DNA of 64,000 bases from contig VIIQ02000117.1 in assembly GCA_007449985.2 (NCBI GenBank), forward strand, positions 145,001-209,000, written 5' to 3'. Source of the DNA: Desmodesmus armatus (Eukaryota; Chlorophyta; Chlorophyceae; Sphaeropleales; Scenedesmaceae). Under the pieces are notes generated by a model. It did no database searches. It was not told where the DNA came from and saw only the letters and a program-made list of their open reading frames with translations. How positions within the stretch are numbered: the first letter of the stretch is position 1; every line of letters starts with the position of its first letter. Both the position numbers and the translations under genes were made by a program. This document shows, one piece after another, positions 23,102 through 34,541 of this stretch.

Positions 23102-23417
23102 CTCAAAGCAGTTGTATGACGCTCTTTGCCCTTGTAGCCCCTTTCCGTACAAGTGTCTTCACCCCGTCGGACACTGGCTAGGTTGCAGCTTGGGTGATAC
23201 CATCAGCAGCCTGAGTGGCACAGTTTTGTGGTGTCTTTGAGCTGTAGCTATGTGATCATGGTGTGTCGTCAGCAGTCCTGCCAGGCCTGTTGGATGTGCA
23301 GTGGTGAGGCGCTCCGCGGCCAAGCACTTCATGTCGGCGTGGTGGCAGGACATGCAGACAACTCTCGCGACAGACAGACACGTTGACACGGCCACGGTAC
23401 ACCGGCTGGACTGCTGA
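23005..23417 (+). repeat. Copy of the coding 3' end of IDI in the 3' flank
   Basis: About 95 bp ending in the IDI stop codon (TGA 23099-23101) recur with the stop at 23415-23417, 316 bp downstream. The copy still reads open for about 31 codons (K-H-F ... W-W-Q-D ... T-V-H-R-L-D-C-stop) with several replacements. More 3'-flank blocks (GTGTGTCGTCAGCAGTCC at 23261 and 23513) are also repeated. Confidence 0.85.
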
Positions 23418-25119
23418 CCCTGGCCTTGTCGAAGCTGGGTTGTTGTAACCCCAGCTAGAGTGGGCTCAGCACCATTTTTTGGTGGCTTCGAGCTGTAGCT
23501 GTGTGATTATGGGTGTGTCGTCAGCAGTCCAGGCCTGTTGGATGTGAGGTGCACTGGCCTGCCTTGGCAGTACTGTTTGTGCAGGTGGTGTTGTAGGGAA
23601 GCATGTGTGCCAAGTCCTGCTGCAGCTCAGCAGTGATGGTGCGAAACGGTTCCTGCCTTGCAAGCAGGTCAGCGGCTGCTGCGCGGTGGCTGCTGCTGCA
23701 ACAAGACGGGGAGTGTAGTGCAGTTGCTGTTCTTTGGGAGTGTGCCCCTAGAAATAGTGAATGAGCGTCAGCTCGTCTTGGTCGCCACAGTGGCGGTGGC
23801 TGCTGCTCAACAAGGCTGCCAGCCTGGCAGGTATTCCAAATGCCCTGGTACTGCAGCCGCTATTTCTTTGGGGATCTTGTCAAGTTCTGCCGCAGCTCAG
23901 CGGCTTTCTTAAAAGCAATGATGACGTGTACATGCTCACTGTGCTCCAAGGTGGCGGTGGCTGCTGCACCCCGCCCAAGTGCAAGCTGTGACAGTGAGCT
24001 GGATGGCACGTTCGCTTGCTCACCTCCCCCCCCCCCCCCCCCTGTCGGAGGGGTTGCTGTGGGGATGGCTTGTACTGGCCTCATCTCCCTGTGGTGGTGT
24101 TGCAGACTGTTGGGGCCCGCTGTACTGCCAGGGAGTGTGCCATGTACAAGGGTGAGGTGTGTTTGTTGACTGCGCCCCCCCCCCCCCCCCCCGGTGGCCA
24201 TCCAGGGTCTGCTGTGCGCATCTGCAGTACATGACACGGGTGTGTTGCGTGAGGTGATATTCAGTGGTTCGACACTCAGCCAAACACCTGTCAGTTTTGT
24301 CACAGTGACTTGACGGTGCCCACGAGTAGTGCATCTCACGCAGGGGGGTTTCCCGGTGTGGTGCATCTTTTTGGGTTTTTTTCTTGCGGGGTGTTGGTAG
24401 CCAAGGTTGCATGTGCATGTCACACGTTCCCGAGTGGATTGGGCGGCGCAGTGTGACTGAATATTTGGTGCTGTGACCGGTCTATGTCAGTGTTTGCCAG
24501 TGAAGCTGCTGTTCCTGATTTGGGGTACACCGTGCGTCGTGCACACCCCCACCCTCCCGTTCATGTACTCAACAAGCACAAACATGCTGGACCGCACCAC
24601 AGCAGAATGGTGCTGACAACTGTAGGGTAGAGTGACAAGGCACGACCGGCATAACAGTGACAGTGACAGGTTTGTGTCAGTCGGTGCTCAACAAGGTAGG
24701 TCTACCACATCCAAACATTTCTTACCATCACATTGGTCCTGGTTTAATGTTTCTCATGTTGCTACGTACGTGTATACACTGTATAGCACTTCCGCGCCAC
24801 CTCTCCAACTCCGCAAGCGTAGCACCCAATGCTCACAGATCGCTTCGAAAGGTCGCACTAGCTAGTTTTAGGGCGTGATGGGCTTTGAATAGCTGCAGTG
24901 GGCGCTTACAGCTTCAACCCGTCCCTAGGCAACACCGCTGGAACATTCCACCACAGCTAAGTAGCCGTGGGCATATCCACAAGCCTGTAATTATTGACAC
25001 CTTAAACGCAATGAAATGCAGGCAGTCAGCTCCAATGCTGTGGCTTGGGTAGCTTACAGCAGCTGCAGAGGTGCTTTACTGCTGCTGCTGTTCTATAACA
25101 TGAGGCACTGCTCGCGCGC

Positions 25120-25515
25120 GTGCATGTCCAGGCCTTGGCTGGTGGCTGAGGTACCCGTCGGTCACTTACAAGTCTGGAATGCCCCTTCAATGTCATAGGC
25201 AGCGACAGTAGCAGACAACTGCATCACAGCATTGCTCAGACACCTTCCTCGCTTCCAGGCAGGTGCAATTGCCATTTGCCAGGTTGCACCCTGCTCTCAT
25301 GCATGTGCTGGCCTTGGTTGGTGCCTGAGTTACCCGTCGGTCACCTACAAGCCTGCACACTGCTCACGGAGCAGGGGTGACCCCCCCCCCCCCCCCCCCA
25401 CCCCTGCACATAGCATGCACAACTACAGCAGTGCCGCATCATACACCCACCCTCCTCTGTAGCCCGCATGGGCATGCCTTGGTTTGGTGGCTGAGGTACC
25501 CATCGGTCACTGACA
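25120..25515. repeat. Three-unit tandem repeat, ~165-180 bp period
   Basis: Blocks of the form CCTTGGYTGGTG-CTGAGGTACCCGTCGGTCAC with following ACAAG-CTG occur with TACCC at 25152, 25331 and 25497, spacings 179 and 166 bp. The units resemble the exon-edge copies elsewhere but no parent exon is recognised. Confidence 0.7.
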
Positions 25516-25660
25516 AGCATGCGCACCACCCATTGCACCCAACCCTGCACAGATGCAACATGAGACATCCACATGTTCAACATGACCAAGTTGTTACACC
25601 CTGCCCTGCATCCACACCCGATCTTGATTCGGTTGCATGTCATACACTGATTTGTCACAG

Positions 25661-25734
25661 GGGGCAGTGGCTACTTCAACATACGTCAGTATAACTTCAG
25701 TGTTACATGGTCAGGGCAAACCCTCTACATTGGT
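25661..25734 (+). other. Orphan exon-like segment
   Basis: Between a TTTGTCACAG acceptor-like and a GGTGAGTAAA donor-like sequence lies an open stretch reading GSGYFNIRQYNFSVTWSG then QTLYIGG. Composition and splice-like borders suggest a real exon or relic, but no partner exons were found and the family is unknown. Confidence 0.3.
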
Positions 25735-26098
25735 GGTGAGTAAATATGTGGCGGGGGGTTTGCAACACACTCGATGTTGCAGCAACTTGTTGTGAATCTG
25801 AAACAACAGCTATAAATAGATAGGGCCAAGGCCAACCCAGCACCTCTGCACGACTGACAGCAGTCAGCTGTCCCTGCATGGGCCTTTGCTAGTGACAAAG
25901 AACACTGCCAGTCTGTACACTGTGTTGCCGCAGCTGCAGGTCTGCAGCTGCAACGCATGACAAGCTCACAACACCTGCATACTAACACAGTATGCTGCTG
26001 CTCAGTGACGGACACTACGCTGCCATGCTGTAGCACCACTATGCTGCCTCAGGACAACCCCTGGGGACTGTTGTAAGAGTCTTCCTCATTGTGACATT

Positions 26099-28812
26099 CT
26101 ATGCCATTCTGACATCCGTTGTCCTCGCAACCACTGGGCTCTCCACAACTGTTGCTGTTGTTCTCACAACTGTTGCTGCGTGCTGTGGTCCTGTTGTTGC
26201 TGCAATCTGCGCTCCTGTCGCTGCATGCTGTGGTCCTGCAGGTGCTTCATCCAGGCCCCTGCTGGCCCACATCTGCCCAGCTTGCTGCTTGGCAGCTGAC
26301 AGCACTTGACCGACAGTGGCCTGCAGACAGGACATAACAGCACAGGGCAGCACACTGTTGGTGACAGCACGGTGCTTTCGTTGCAGTACCCGGCTGAGCA
26401 TTGTGAACAGTGCCGGCGGGGCACGTGCGTTGATGCTTGCTGTCGCAATAGAGCTCAGCCTCTGGTAGAGGCAGAGCATGTTTGTGGTGGTAGAACAACA
26501 CACTGGGCGCTGCAGGAGGCTTGTCGCTGTGCGCAGTGTAGCCAGGCGTGTTTTGTATGATTGGCATGAAGTGGAGATGTAACAGACACATGCCAATTTA
26601 CAAGATGGTCAGACCTCACTGTATGCCGGCTGCTGGCATGTGACATCCTGCATGCATGTTGAACTGCAGCCATGAAGCTTCTACAGCTCACAAAAGCTTG
26701 AACAGCTCACTATATCATCTGCCACTATGAGTAAGGTTTGCACCATCCTGTAGCAGCACTGGCCAAACATTTCCCCCACATGTCAGAATTCAATCTGGAG
26801 TTTGAAGCAACAGTAGCACAACACCAGACCTACCTGCAAGACAGCAGTCCCCGCCCTCCATGATGCGCCCACGCTGGTCATGGCATCCCCTGCAACAGAG
26901 GAAGCTGCTCCCATCTGCTGCAGCAGGCTGAGCAGCGCCGGCTGTGACTGTGCTGCCATCTGCTGCTGCCATGGGTTGAGCTCGATGTGGGGCAGCAGTG
27001 TTGACAGCAGGCTGAACACCAGGGACATGTGGGTCACCACAGCATCACCTGCAGGCAGCGGACAAGCGACCTGTTTGAACCACCTTGCCCTAGAGCCTGG
27101 TTTGGCACCTGAAAGGGCAGTCAGGCAGGGCCCTGACCCAGCAGGTAGACGTAGGGGTACAATCAGCGACTTGCTGTTGACTTGTGTTACAGCCAACAGT
27201 ACGGCAGCTGAGTGGGCAGAGAGAGAGGGAAGAGTTCCTTCCTTGCACAGCTGCTTCTTCACAGAGTAACTCACGCCGTCAGACAGGCCAGCCGGATAGC
27301 CTGCACAGGCCGGCGAGCGACAAAGTGGAGCAGGCGACACATTGTGGGCAGGGAAGGGGGTGATCCGATAGTATCGGTAGCTACTTTGCAGCGCAGGGGA
27401 TGGCAGCCTGGGAGTGTCACACACTATTGGCGCCCTCCATGAACGGCTCTCCACCCAAAGTATGTTGACTTGCTCCCTCACCCTCTCACCGAAAGCCGCA
27501 CACAAACCCATTGCGCACCTGCATCGTTCTTGCCCAGCTTCATCTGTATGGTGATGGGCACCCTGCCTGGCTTCAGCCCAGCAGGCAGCACACTGCCAGC
27601 CAGAGTGTGTTGCAGGGACTCTGGCAGCACCCGGCTGCTGGTGGCAGATACAGCAGAGGCCCCTGCTGATGCCAGGCTGTTGGCGTGACTCTCCACCACC
27701 TGCAGCAGATCGAAGTATCCTCATTCAGTAAGATCCTACAGTTGTCAATAGTGGTGGCGATCTGCCCTGCCAACATGCCGTGTTGCTGGCACTCAGCAGG
27801 CCGCTGGCAGCATGCGAGCAATCTTGCTGGTGCATTACGGTGCATAATCATGGCTGGTTGATACTTGGGGTTGATACTTGGGGTCACTTGCAGCTACAGC
27901 ACAGCTGGGGCAACCCAGACACGCAGCACACCCTTTGGCGGCATTCAAAGCATCTAGACCTCTGAGACCATGTAACAGCGCAGCGGAAGTCATCTGAGGG
28001 CACCAAAGTGACTCACCAGGTGTCCAGTGGCCAGGGCCTTGTCAGGGGCCATCAACACCTCGTCAACCTCAAGGGACATGCCTGGGGGGGGGGGGGTAGC
28101 CAGCAGGGCATGGCAGCGGACGAAGAAGGGGTGTCAGAACTGAATAGAAGTATGATGTGCTGCAGTGGGTATGTTGGGGGAGAGAGACCTGTAGGTGAGG
28201 TGCGCAAGCAGGCGCCACTACCAACATGTTGCATCTACGCAATGCAACGTGCACGCCCAACCGCACCCATTGGCGCCAGTGGCGCCCAGTGGCCATGGCA
28301 CAGCGCTGGCAGGGAGACCAGACAAAACAAGAGACTGCAGCTGCTGTTGATGATGCCACAACTGAGGAGGCTGCAATGCATAGCCCAGCCCACTCACTTG
28401 CAACCATCTGGCTGTACAGCTTGAGGGCTGCCTCCAAGTCCACAGCACTGTTGGCAATGCCCTGCCAGCAACAGCACAGCAGACTGAAGCTTTATGCCAT
28501 GCAATAAGTCAGTATCTATGCTGCAACAACCCATCATGAAAAGGCGCAGTAGGCATAAAGTGGGGCACTGCGCAACAGACTCAAACACGTGTGCCATATG
28601 CCACTCACCATCGGGTGTGCGCCATCCACGCGCGGGTGCAGCTTCAGGGCAGGCCCTGTTGCAACAGCACTGCTAGCTGCCAGTCCTGCTGCTGACTGCT
28701 CTGCATCGGTGTCTATGACCTCCACTGCCTGTTTCTGAAAAAGGGACTGCAGGAACTCCTTTACAGCAAGCTCATCCGTAGCAATGTTTGTCACTGCTGT
28801 GGCCATGGCCAT
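26099..28812 (-). CDS. Unrecognised protein, possibly NTF2/SnoaL-like
   Basis: Six exons: 28812-28609, 28461-28398, 28081-28017, 27699-27519, 27048-26834, 26320-26099. Phases agree, product 316 aa. It starts MAMATAVTNIATDELAVKEF. The central part (MSLEVDEVLMAPDKALATGH, VPITIQMKLGKNDAGDAVVTH, FSLLSTLLPHIELNPWQQ) has the alternating-strand pattern of NTF2-like folds; that is inference, no catalytic motif is visible. The C-terminus is low complexity with GPQHAAT repeats. An in-frame ATG at 28932 would add 40 residues. If exon 5 is not spliced at 26834, the frame ends at 26783 instead. It lies head to head with the next gene, which has a similar fold pattern. Confidence 0.5.
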
Positions 28813-29125
28813 GATGGGTACTGTTAGCGTGGACGCGTATGGAAACAATAGAGAGCGTGCGTTGATGGTGTTGTGTAATGCGTGTGAGCCACTAAGCACG
28901 AGATGCAATGCGTGTCGTGTTGATTTGTCCATGCGTCCGATGATTGTACGGAAGTGACGCAGGTTGACGTCACCGCAGCGGAAGCACGGCCTTTCCTACC
29001 CATGCTGGCCCAGCATACCATTCAGAGCGTTGTAATCGTCTAAGCACCGACGTCTTTCTGTTCCTACCAAGCCAGCGCCCCGACGTCAGTTACGCCCCCA
29101 GAGTTTGCTGTTGTGCACAGCACTG
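28813..29125. promoter_or_regulatory. Short divergent promoter region with a TGACGTCA box
   Basis: 313 bp separate the chosen starts of two divergent genes. It contains a palindromic TGACGTCA (28965-28972), a bZIP-type (CRE) site, and a related CGACGTCAG near 29081. Shared control of the two genes is an inference. Confidence 0.45.
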
Positions 29126-30340
29126 ATGGAGACACTCAGCAAGCTCATGGTCAACCCTATAGATGCTGTTTCAGGACTTATGGAGACTGTGCTGCCTACC
29201 ACACCTACTGGAACAGCTGCAGGTATCTACCTGGGTCTCTTTGTGTTCATGTGTTTCCAGCCTTGAGTACTGTCACACAACGGTTATGGGGAGTCCTGCA
29301 AGAGCGAGAGTGCTGCTGCACTGCAGCAGCCCCCCCCCCCCCGGCCTGCGCATGCATGCGCTTGTTACACTTGCACCTGTCAGGAGCTGGGCGAGAGCGC
29401 TTATACTGGTTTTGGCCATGGTGGTGTGCAAGACCCTGCAAATACCCCACAAAGCCAACCTGCTTTTGCTGTTTGTGGTGTGCATGGGCCGCGTCCGTGT
29501 ACTGCTGCAGGCAGCACCCCCAACACGACCTTCACTGAGGACACCCTGCGCATGATCATGCACAACATCTTCACAGGAGACAGCAGGTGAGGGGGGCAAC
29601 GCTGCGCGGAACAGTAGTCCTTTTGCAGCCTGCAAAACGGCGTGGTCGCAGCGCAGGCTCTTTGTAGTATTTCTCACAACGGTCATACGCCCTCTGCAGT
29701 GTTGAGGGTGCCGGGGCGCACACTACATGCATTGTTTCAGCAATAAGCCATGCTGCGAGCAGTACACAAGCCAGTAAGTCAACACATTCACTGTGGCACA
29801 TTCTGTCCGGCAGCTGCTGAGGCTGTCAGTGAAGATACAGCATCGGCAGCGGAAATGTGTCACTACAGTAGAATTGGCATGTGGCACAGCAAGGGTGCTG
29901 TAACCAACACCCTGCATCCCTTGTGTCCCCCTGCTGCTGCGCAGGCTTCAGGGTCAGATGCTGTCCAAGTACTGGTCTGCTGATGCCACCTATAGCCTGA
30001 ACGAGGGCATGATGCAGCTGCAGGACAGGGACAGCCTGGCGCAGCTGCTGGGGGGTGTGACGCTGCTGGCCAGTGTGGAGCCCACAGTGCTGTAGATCAC
30101 TAGCACAACAGACAGGTGCGGCAGCAGGGGAGGCTGCGAAGGATGACAGAGGAGTGTGTTTTTACCTGGGGGGGGGGCATATCATGCACACACGACAGGA
30201 TCCGCATAATCAACCCACAGTTACAATGCAGTGCACACTGTCAACACATCTGCTTCCTGAGACCGAGGGCTTATAAGTAGTTACTGCAAACCGACCCACA
30301 CTGCGGCTGTCGTCCTGAGTAGGTTGGTGGCGCCTTGAGT

Positions 30341-31580
30341 TACTACTACTACTACTACTACTACTACTTTACTGGATCAGGGCCTCGCCTGATCGCCCTT
30401 TCAGGAGCCAAACAAGGCTCATAGGGCATAAGCACTCCTCAAAGGACTCGCATGAGAGAGAAACAACAACACCAGAATGCGCCTCAGAGGTCATCCAACA
30501 AGTCATCCGGAAACATATCCGCTGCACCAGCTTGAGCTGCTTCAATGATCTCCTCTTCTTCAGAGGCAACGACACCAGCAGGCTCGGCCCCAGGTTCTGG
30601 TGGCGGGTGCTGCCACCGACGCTGTGAGCACTCATACATAAAACCAGCCACCAAGTGCTGCTCTTGAGACATGAACTGCCGAACTTCCGCGGAAGACAGC
30701 TGTCGGCTGGCTACATGCTGCCAACCACCGAGGCACTCAAACAAGTGAGAATGATGTTGTCTCACGGTGGCGTAGGCACTGCACTCAGCAATCATGTGCA
30801 ACTCATCTCCAACCCCTGCATCACACAGTCTGCACACACGCTCCGACCGCGGCACAGGGGTGCGTACACGGGTCTCCTCAATGTCTTGATACTCCCACTT
30901 CATAGTCTCCACTTCCAAGTCATGAGCGGCCAAACGGAAACATGCCAAGGAGCGTAACTTGTTGCGAGAGATCCCTGCGGACCAACGGACATAGGCGGGG
31001 TAATCCTGCCACCGGCCGCGGTCCAGAAGGGGAGAAGGTCCTCCAAGGGCCCACCTTGCTGTGCAAACCACTGTTGGTACTTGCAACACGACACTTTATC
31101 AGATGGTGCAGAGCGTGGCGACTCCGGCAAACCACCCCAACAACCGTAGAACCAACTATCAAAGGCACGCAATGCCAAGGGTACGGGGAGGTAGCCGAAA
31201 TCACCATCGCGTACCAAACCTCCCTCCGGCATACATCCCACACGCTCAACCAGCTGCGAGAAATCTTGGTACCAACCCGATGTGGATCCAGCCAAGGCGA
31301 CATTGTCCCGCATGGCCGCGCCAAGCAGGTTGTCCGATGGTAGTCCAGACATGCGGTTCCACAGGGTCACTGCAGATTTAAACCAGGCTCGCACCAAAGG
31401 GGCACAACCAACCTCCCGCAGTAGTAGCTGCCGGGATGTGCTGCGCCTGAGGCCTCCTAACACTTGACGCAGAAACAAGCTTTGTACTCGGTGCAGGTCA
31501 TTGTCCATGCATGCTTCGGGGGTAGCACACCTTCGCAACAACGTGGGTGCCCACACTTCCGAGCAGTAACCAAGTTACAC
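30341..31580 (-). mobile_element. 5'-truncated LINE (non-LTR retrotransposon), C-terminal part
   Basis: Minus-strand frames at 31580-30900 and 31089-30484 together read a post-RT region of a LINE ORF2: YCSEVWAPTLL, FLRQVLGGLRRSTSRQLLLRE, then a zinc-binding CRLCDAGVGDELHMIAEC, and an acidic end FPDDLLDDL. The two parts are in different frames, so one frameshift lies between about 31010 and 31060. The 3' end carries nine GTA units (TAC on the plus strand, 30341-30367), a microsatellite tail of the kind some LINEs use. The RT and endonuclease domains are missing. It sits antisense in an intron of the plus-strand host gene. No target-site duplication was found by eye. Confidence 0.75.
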
Positions 31581-32186
31581 AGGCGGGTCATGGATTGGGT
31601 CCGGGGGCTTGCATTGCAATTGGGTCCGGCTGGGCCTCTCAGGGCCTCTTTGTAACGATCACTAACTGAACGACTGTCCTTCCTTGTGCTCTCCCGCCAC
31701 CCCCACCCCACCTCCCAGGGCTGTGATCCTGCTCAACCTGTCCATCAGCTACAAGGCAGTGCCCCTGACCTGGTCCAAGCACACACGCGTCCAGGTTCCC
31801 ACCACCCTCACCATCAGCTTTGCACCAGATCCCGCAGCTGTTATTGCAGCAACCGACTACGTTATAACAGATCTGAAGCAGGAGATGAGCCTCCCGGATC
31901 TGTTTTGGTGGAACCCGGCCTGGGGTTTTGTGAACAGCAGGCTGTGGGGCCCAGTCAGTGGTCAGGTGCTGTCGAGGTTTGTGCAGGTGGAGGGACCGCT
32001 GGTCAGCAGGTGGGTGGTGGGCCCTGCTGGAGAAGGGGGCAGGCGGGATGATGTTGACACAGTTTGTGCTTTCAAGTCACCTATAAGAGTGAGTGTCAAA
32101 ACTGTGCAGCAAAGGCGCGTGTGGCAGAGTCATAGGGTTGAAGATTCAGGGCCGAAGGGCACAAGCCTCAACCGCCAAGCCGCCAG

Positions 32187-33470
32187 CTACTGCTGTTTTA
32201 AGGTGACACATATGTAATTGCAGGGGGTGCCCAAACTGGCTCCCCTGTTGCCTACACAGCAGGGACCCATCACAGCACGTTTGGTATGGAAACTATACAT
32301 ATGTAGGTAACTCCTGCTCTGCGGTGTGGACTAGGTATCTCCTGTTTGCACTACACACGGGTCCCCAGCCATCAGCTACTGTTCAGCTGTAAACTAGGTG
32401 TAGATGACGCGTGTGCTCCTCTGCAAGCCTGTACTATGCCTTCCTAATGTTCTCATGCGTGTTGTGTCTTTGCATAGCACGCACAACCCGAGGGGAGGTT
32501 CACAGCACCGCAGCAGTGCAAGCCATCTGTTGCAATACAACAGACACATCGTATGGGGCGTTCACATGACTTATACAGCAGCGTTCAGACGTACTTGGCT
32601 ATTGAAAACGTCTTCCGACACTTTTAGCACCTTCCGTCGACACAGGGTTTGAACCATCTCGGGTGCCCAGCAGAGTTTGGAGGCCCCAAAAGTCCCGCTG
32701 CTGCACACCAACATACTACGCAACAGCCTTAGTTACCATAAGTACCGCCTTGGCGGGCCTGCGTGCTTGCTGTGCAAAGTGGGTGGTCTGGGGATCCTTG
32801 CTTGCTGATGCCCTCATAGCCGTACAAGCCATCCACAAGGGCTAGCGTGCATTCTCACAGACACCTACAATAGCATACTATCAATTGGTGCCCTGCTGAC
32901 GAGTCAGACGTTCTGACAGGCTGGTACATGCAGTACAACATGTGTGTGTGCTACTAGGGCAGCGCGCAGGCTCAGACAGCAGACGTCCCGCCCCTGATTA
33001 CTCAGAATCTGCAAGACAGAATCCCTTGCAACCTTGCATGCTGCCTTCAGATACTACTGGCTGCCTGCAGCCCACCAGCCAAGGGAATCCAACAGAATGC
33101 CAGCCTTCGGGGGCCAGGTCAAAGATAATAACCGTTTTCACTGTTAATTTTAGTAAAAAGGCCAAAACGTAACCAAAATTTTGTTAGAATTGTCCCGGAC
33201 TGTCAGGGGTGGCTGAACACACCAAACAGACCAGCATATCACAATTGCAGGAAAATCTGTCTTGCAGATTTTAAGATATATGGCCTGATGTTTATAACTT
33301 GTTAATAACAGTGCTCCATGTTACTTAAGGTCCAGGTCCTGGGACTCCACATTCTGGGCCTCCTTGGGTGGGGTGACTCAGCCACGGGGTGGGAGGCTGA
33401 TGAAGGTCCTTCCTATGCATAATCTGGCACCCCCTCATAATTACATATGTGTCACCTTAAAGCACTACTG
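32187..33470. mobile_element. Non-autonomous DNA transposon with terminal inverted repeats
   Basis: The left end near 32193 and the right end near 33464 carry inverted copies of TTTAAGGTGACACATATGTAA (extending more weakly through a GGGGGTGCC block). They are flanked by a 6-bp direct repeat CTACTG at 32187-32192 and 33465-33470, a likely target-site duplication. The 1.27 kb interior has no transposase-like frame and includes an AT-rich stretch (33120-33310) unlike the surroundings. It lies in the last intron of the TAG-bearing gene. The superfamily is not assigned. Confidence 0.7.
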
Positions 33471-33914
33471 CATAGTTTTACCATGCTCACTGCCAACTAT
33501 GTCGAACACCGCACGCCACACTCCTGCAACGTGCTGCGCGCTGCCTCGTGCTGTGCCGTGCTGTGCCTGGGTTGTGCTGCCAGGTTCCAGCAGTACCTTG
33601 CAGGTGGTGCTGGCTACGCGCAGGCTGCCATATGGCTGGCTGAAGATGCTGTGGGTGGGATGCGGGGGGCACCAAAGCACCCCGTGGCACCCCCACCCCC
33701 ATCTGCTGAGCTGCTGGCTGCTGCTGCTCCTGAACCTCAAGCCATGGCAGCACCAGTGGCAGCAGCAGTAGCTGTTGTGGCTGAGGGTCCAAGCACACCT
33801 GGGAGGCCAGTGATGCCTGCAGCAGCAGCGGTAGAGGAGGTTGTGAGTGTGGGAGTGCCAGTCAAGCTGCGAGACATGAGCGGCAGTGAAGCTGCTATGC
33901 AGCAGTCCTATTGA

Positions 33915-34541
33915 AGTAGCACAGTGGTGCTGTCACCGTGCAGCAGGCAGTATCTACATGGTGCACAGTATCTACATGGTGCAGTAAGAAATGTGCGTTG
34001 CCCAATACTTACCGCTTGTTCCTAGCTGTTGTTGGAGAAGGGGGCATTCGTGGTGTGTCTGAAAGCTGATATGCTGGCTGGCTGATGGTGCACTTGCATG
34101 TGGACCTTTGATGGATTGAGTTACAAAATTACGAATTTTACAGCTCTGTGTTGAGTGTGACATTTGTTCAAAATCCAGCACCGGTACATGCAGAAGTGGA
34201 GCTCCACTTCTGCTCGAGGGTACAGTAGCTGCACTGCTGCAATGCCAGCCTGGCCGAGGCAGGGCGGGTGCAATGCCATGCAAAAAGCAGCAGATCTCTT
34301 GGAGGATCCCCGCACTCAAAAAACATGCCACCACTTCTACGTCTCGTGATCTTCAGACAGATTCAAACACTCCTGGAATTCAAACTTGGCAACTGCAGGA
34401 CAAGTTTCACCACGCACAGTGGGCCGCATCGGCCTGTTTCATACGTGATACTGTTTGTAGACGTTTGACAAACACTTCCGCGTTTCCTTTGTACCGTGCA
34501 TCTGGTCTTGGTTAACAACAGCAGCACTTGCAGCCAGCAAG
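33915..34541. other. Intergenic, no feature seen
   Basis: A short repeated phrase (GTGCACAGTATCTACATGGTG, two units near 33957-33980) is the only structure noticed. It includes the presumed promoter of the SANT/UBA gene. Confidence 0.45.

Larger units (their letters stand above)
23102..26098. other. Repeat-rich intergenic region
   Basis: It contains copies of the IDI gene end, poly-C runs (24026-24042, 24175-24192, 25381-25399), a three-unit tandem repeat (25120-25515) and one orphan exon-like segment (25661-25734). No complete gene could be assembled. Confidence 0.5.
29126..33914 (+). pseudogene. Unrecognised NTF2-like candidate gene interrupted by in-frame TAG
   Basis: Five exons join in phase: 29126-29222, 29511-29586, 29945-30115, 31719-31976, 33584-33914, 311 codons. 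Codon 108 (30093-30095) is TAG, followed in frame by ITSTTD and then, across the splice, RAVILLNLSISYKAVPLTW. Without the stop the product starts METLSKLMVNPIDAVSGLME, has a strand-rich middle (VQVPTTLTISFAPDPAAV) and ends in an Ala/Pro/Val-rich tail to MQQSY. The middle resembles SnoaL/NTF2-like proteins; this is inference. The third intron holds a truncated LINE, the fourth a TIR element. TAG is a normal stop in other genes here, so this copy is either a pseudogene, makes a 107-aa product, or carries a sequencing error. The fourth donor (AG/GTTTGT) was chosen by phase. Confidence 0.5.

Noticed and set aside
26783..26833. Unspliced end of the minus-strand NTF2-like candidate
   Set aside because: Kept as an alternative only; splicing to 26320 restores protein-like sequence in the correct phase.
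30093..30095. TAG as a reassigned sense codon
   Set aside because: ArsM, the INTS4-like gene and the isochorismatase gene all end in TAG at the expected family C-terminus, so TAG works as a stop here.
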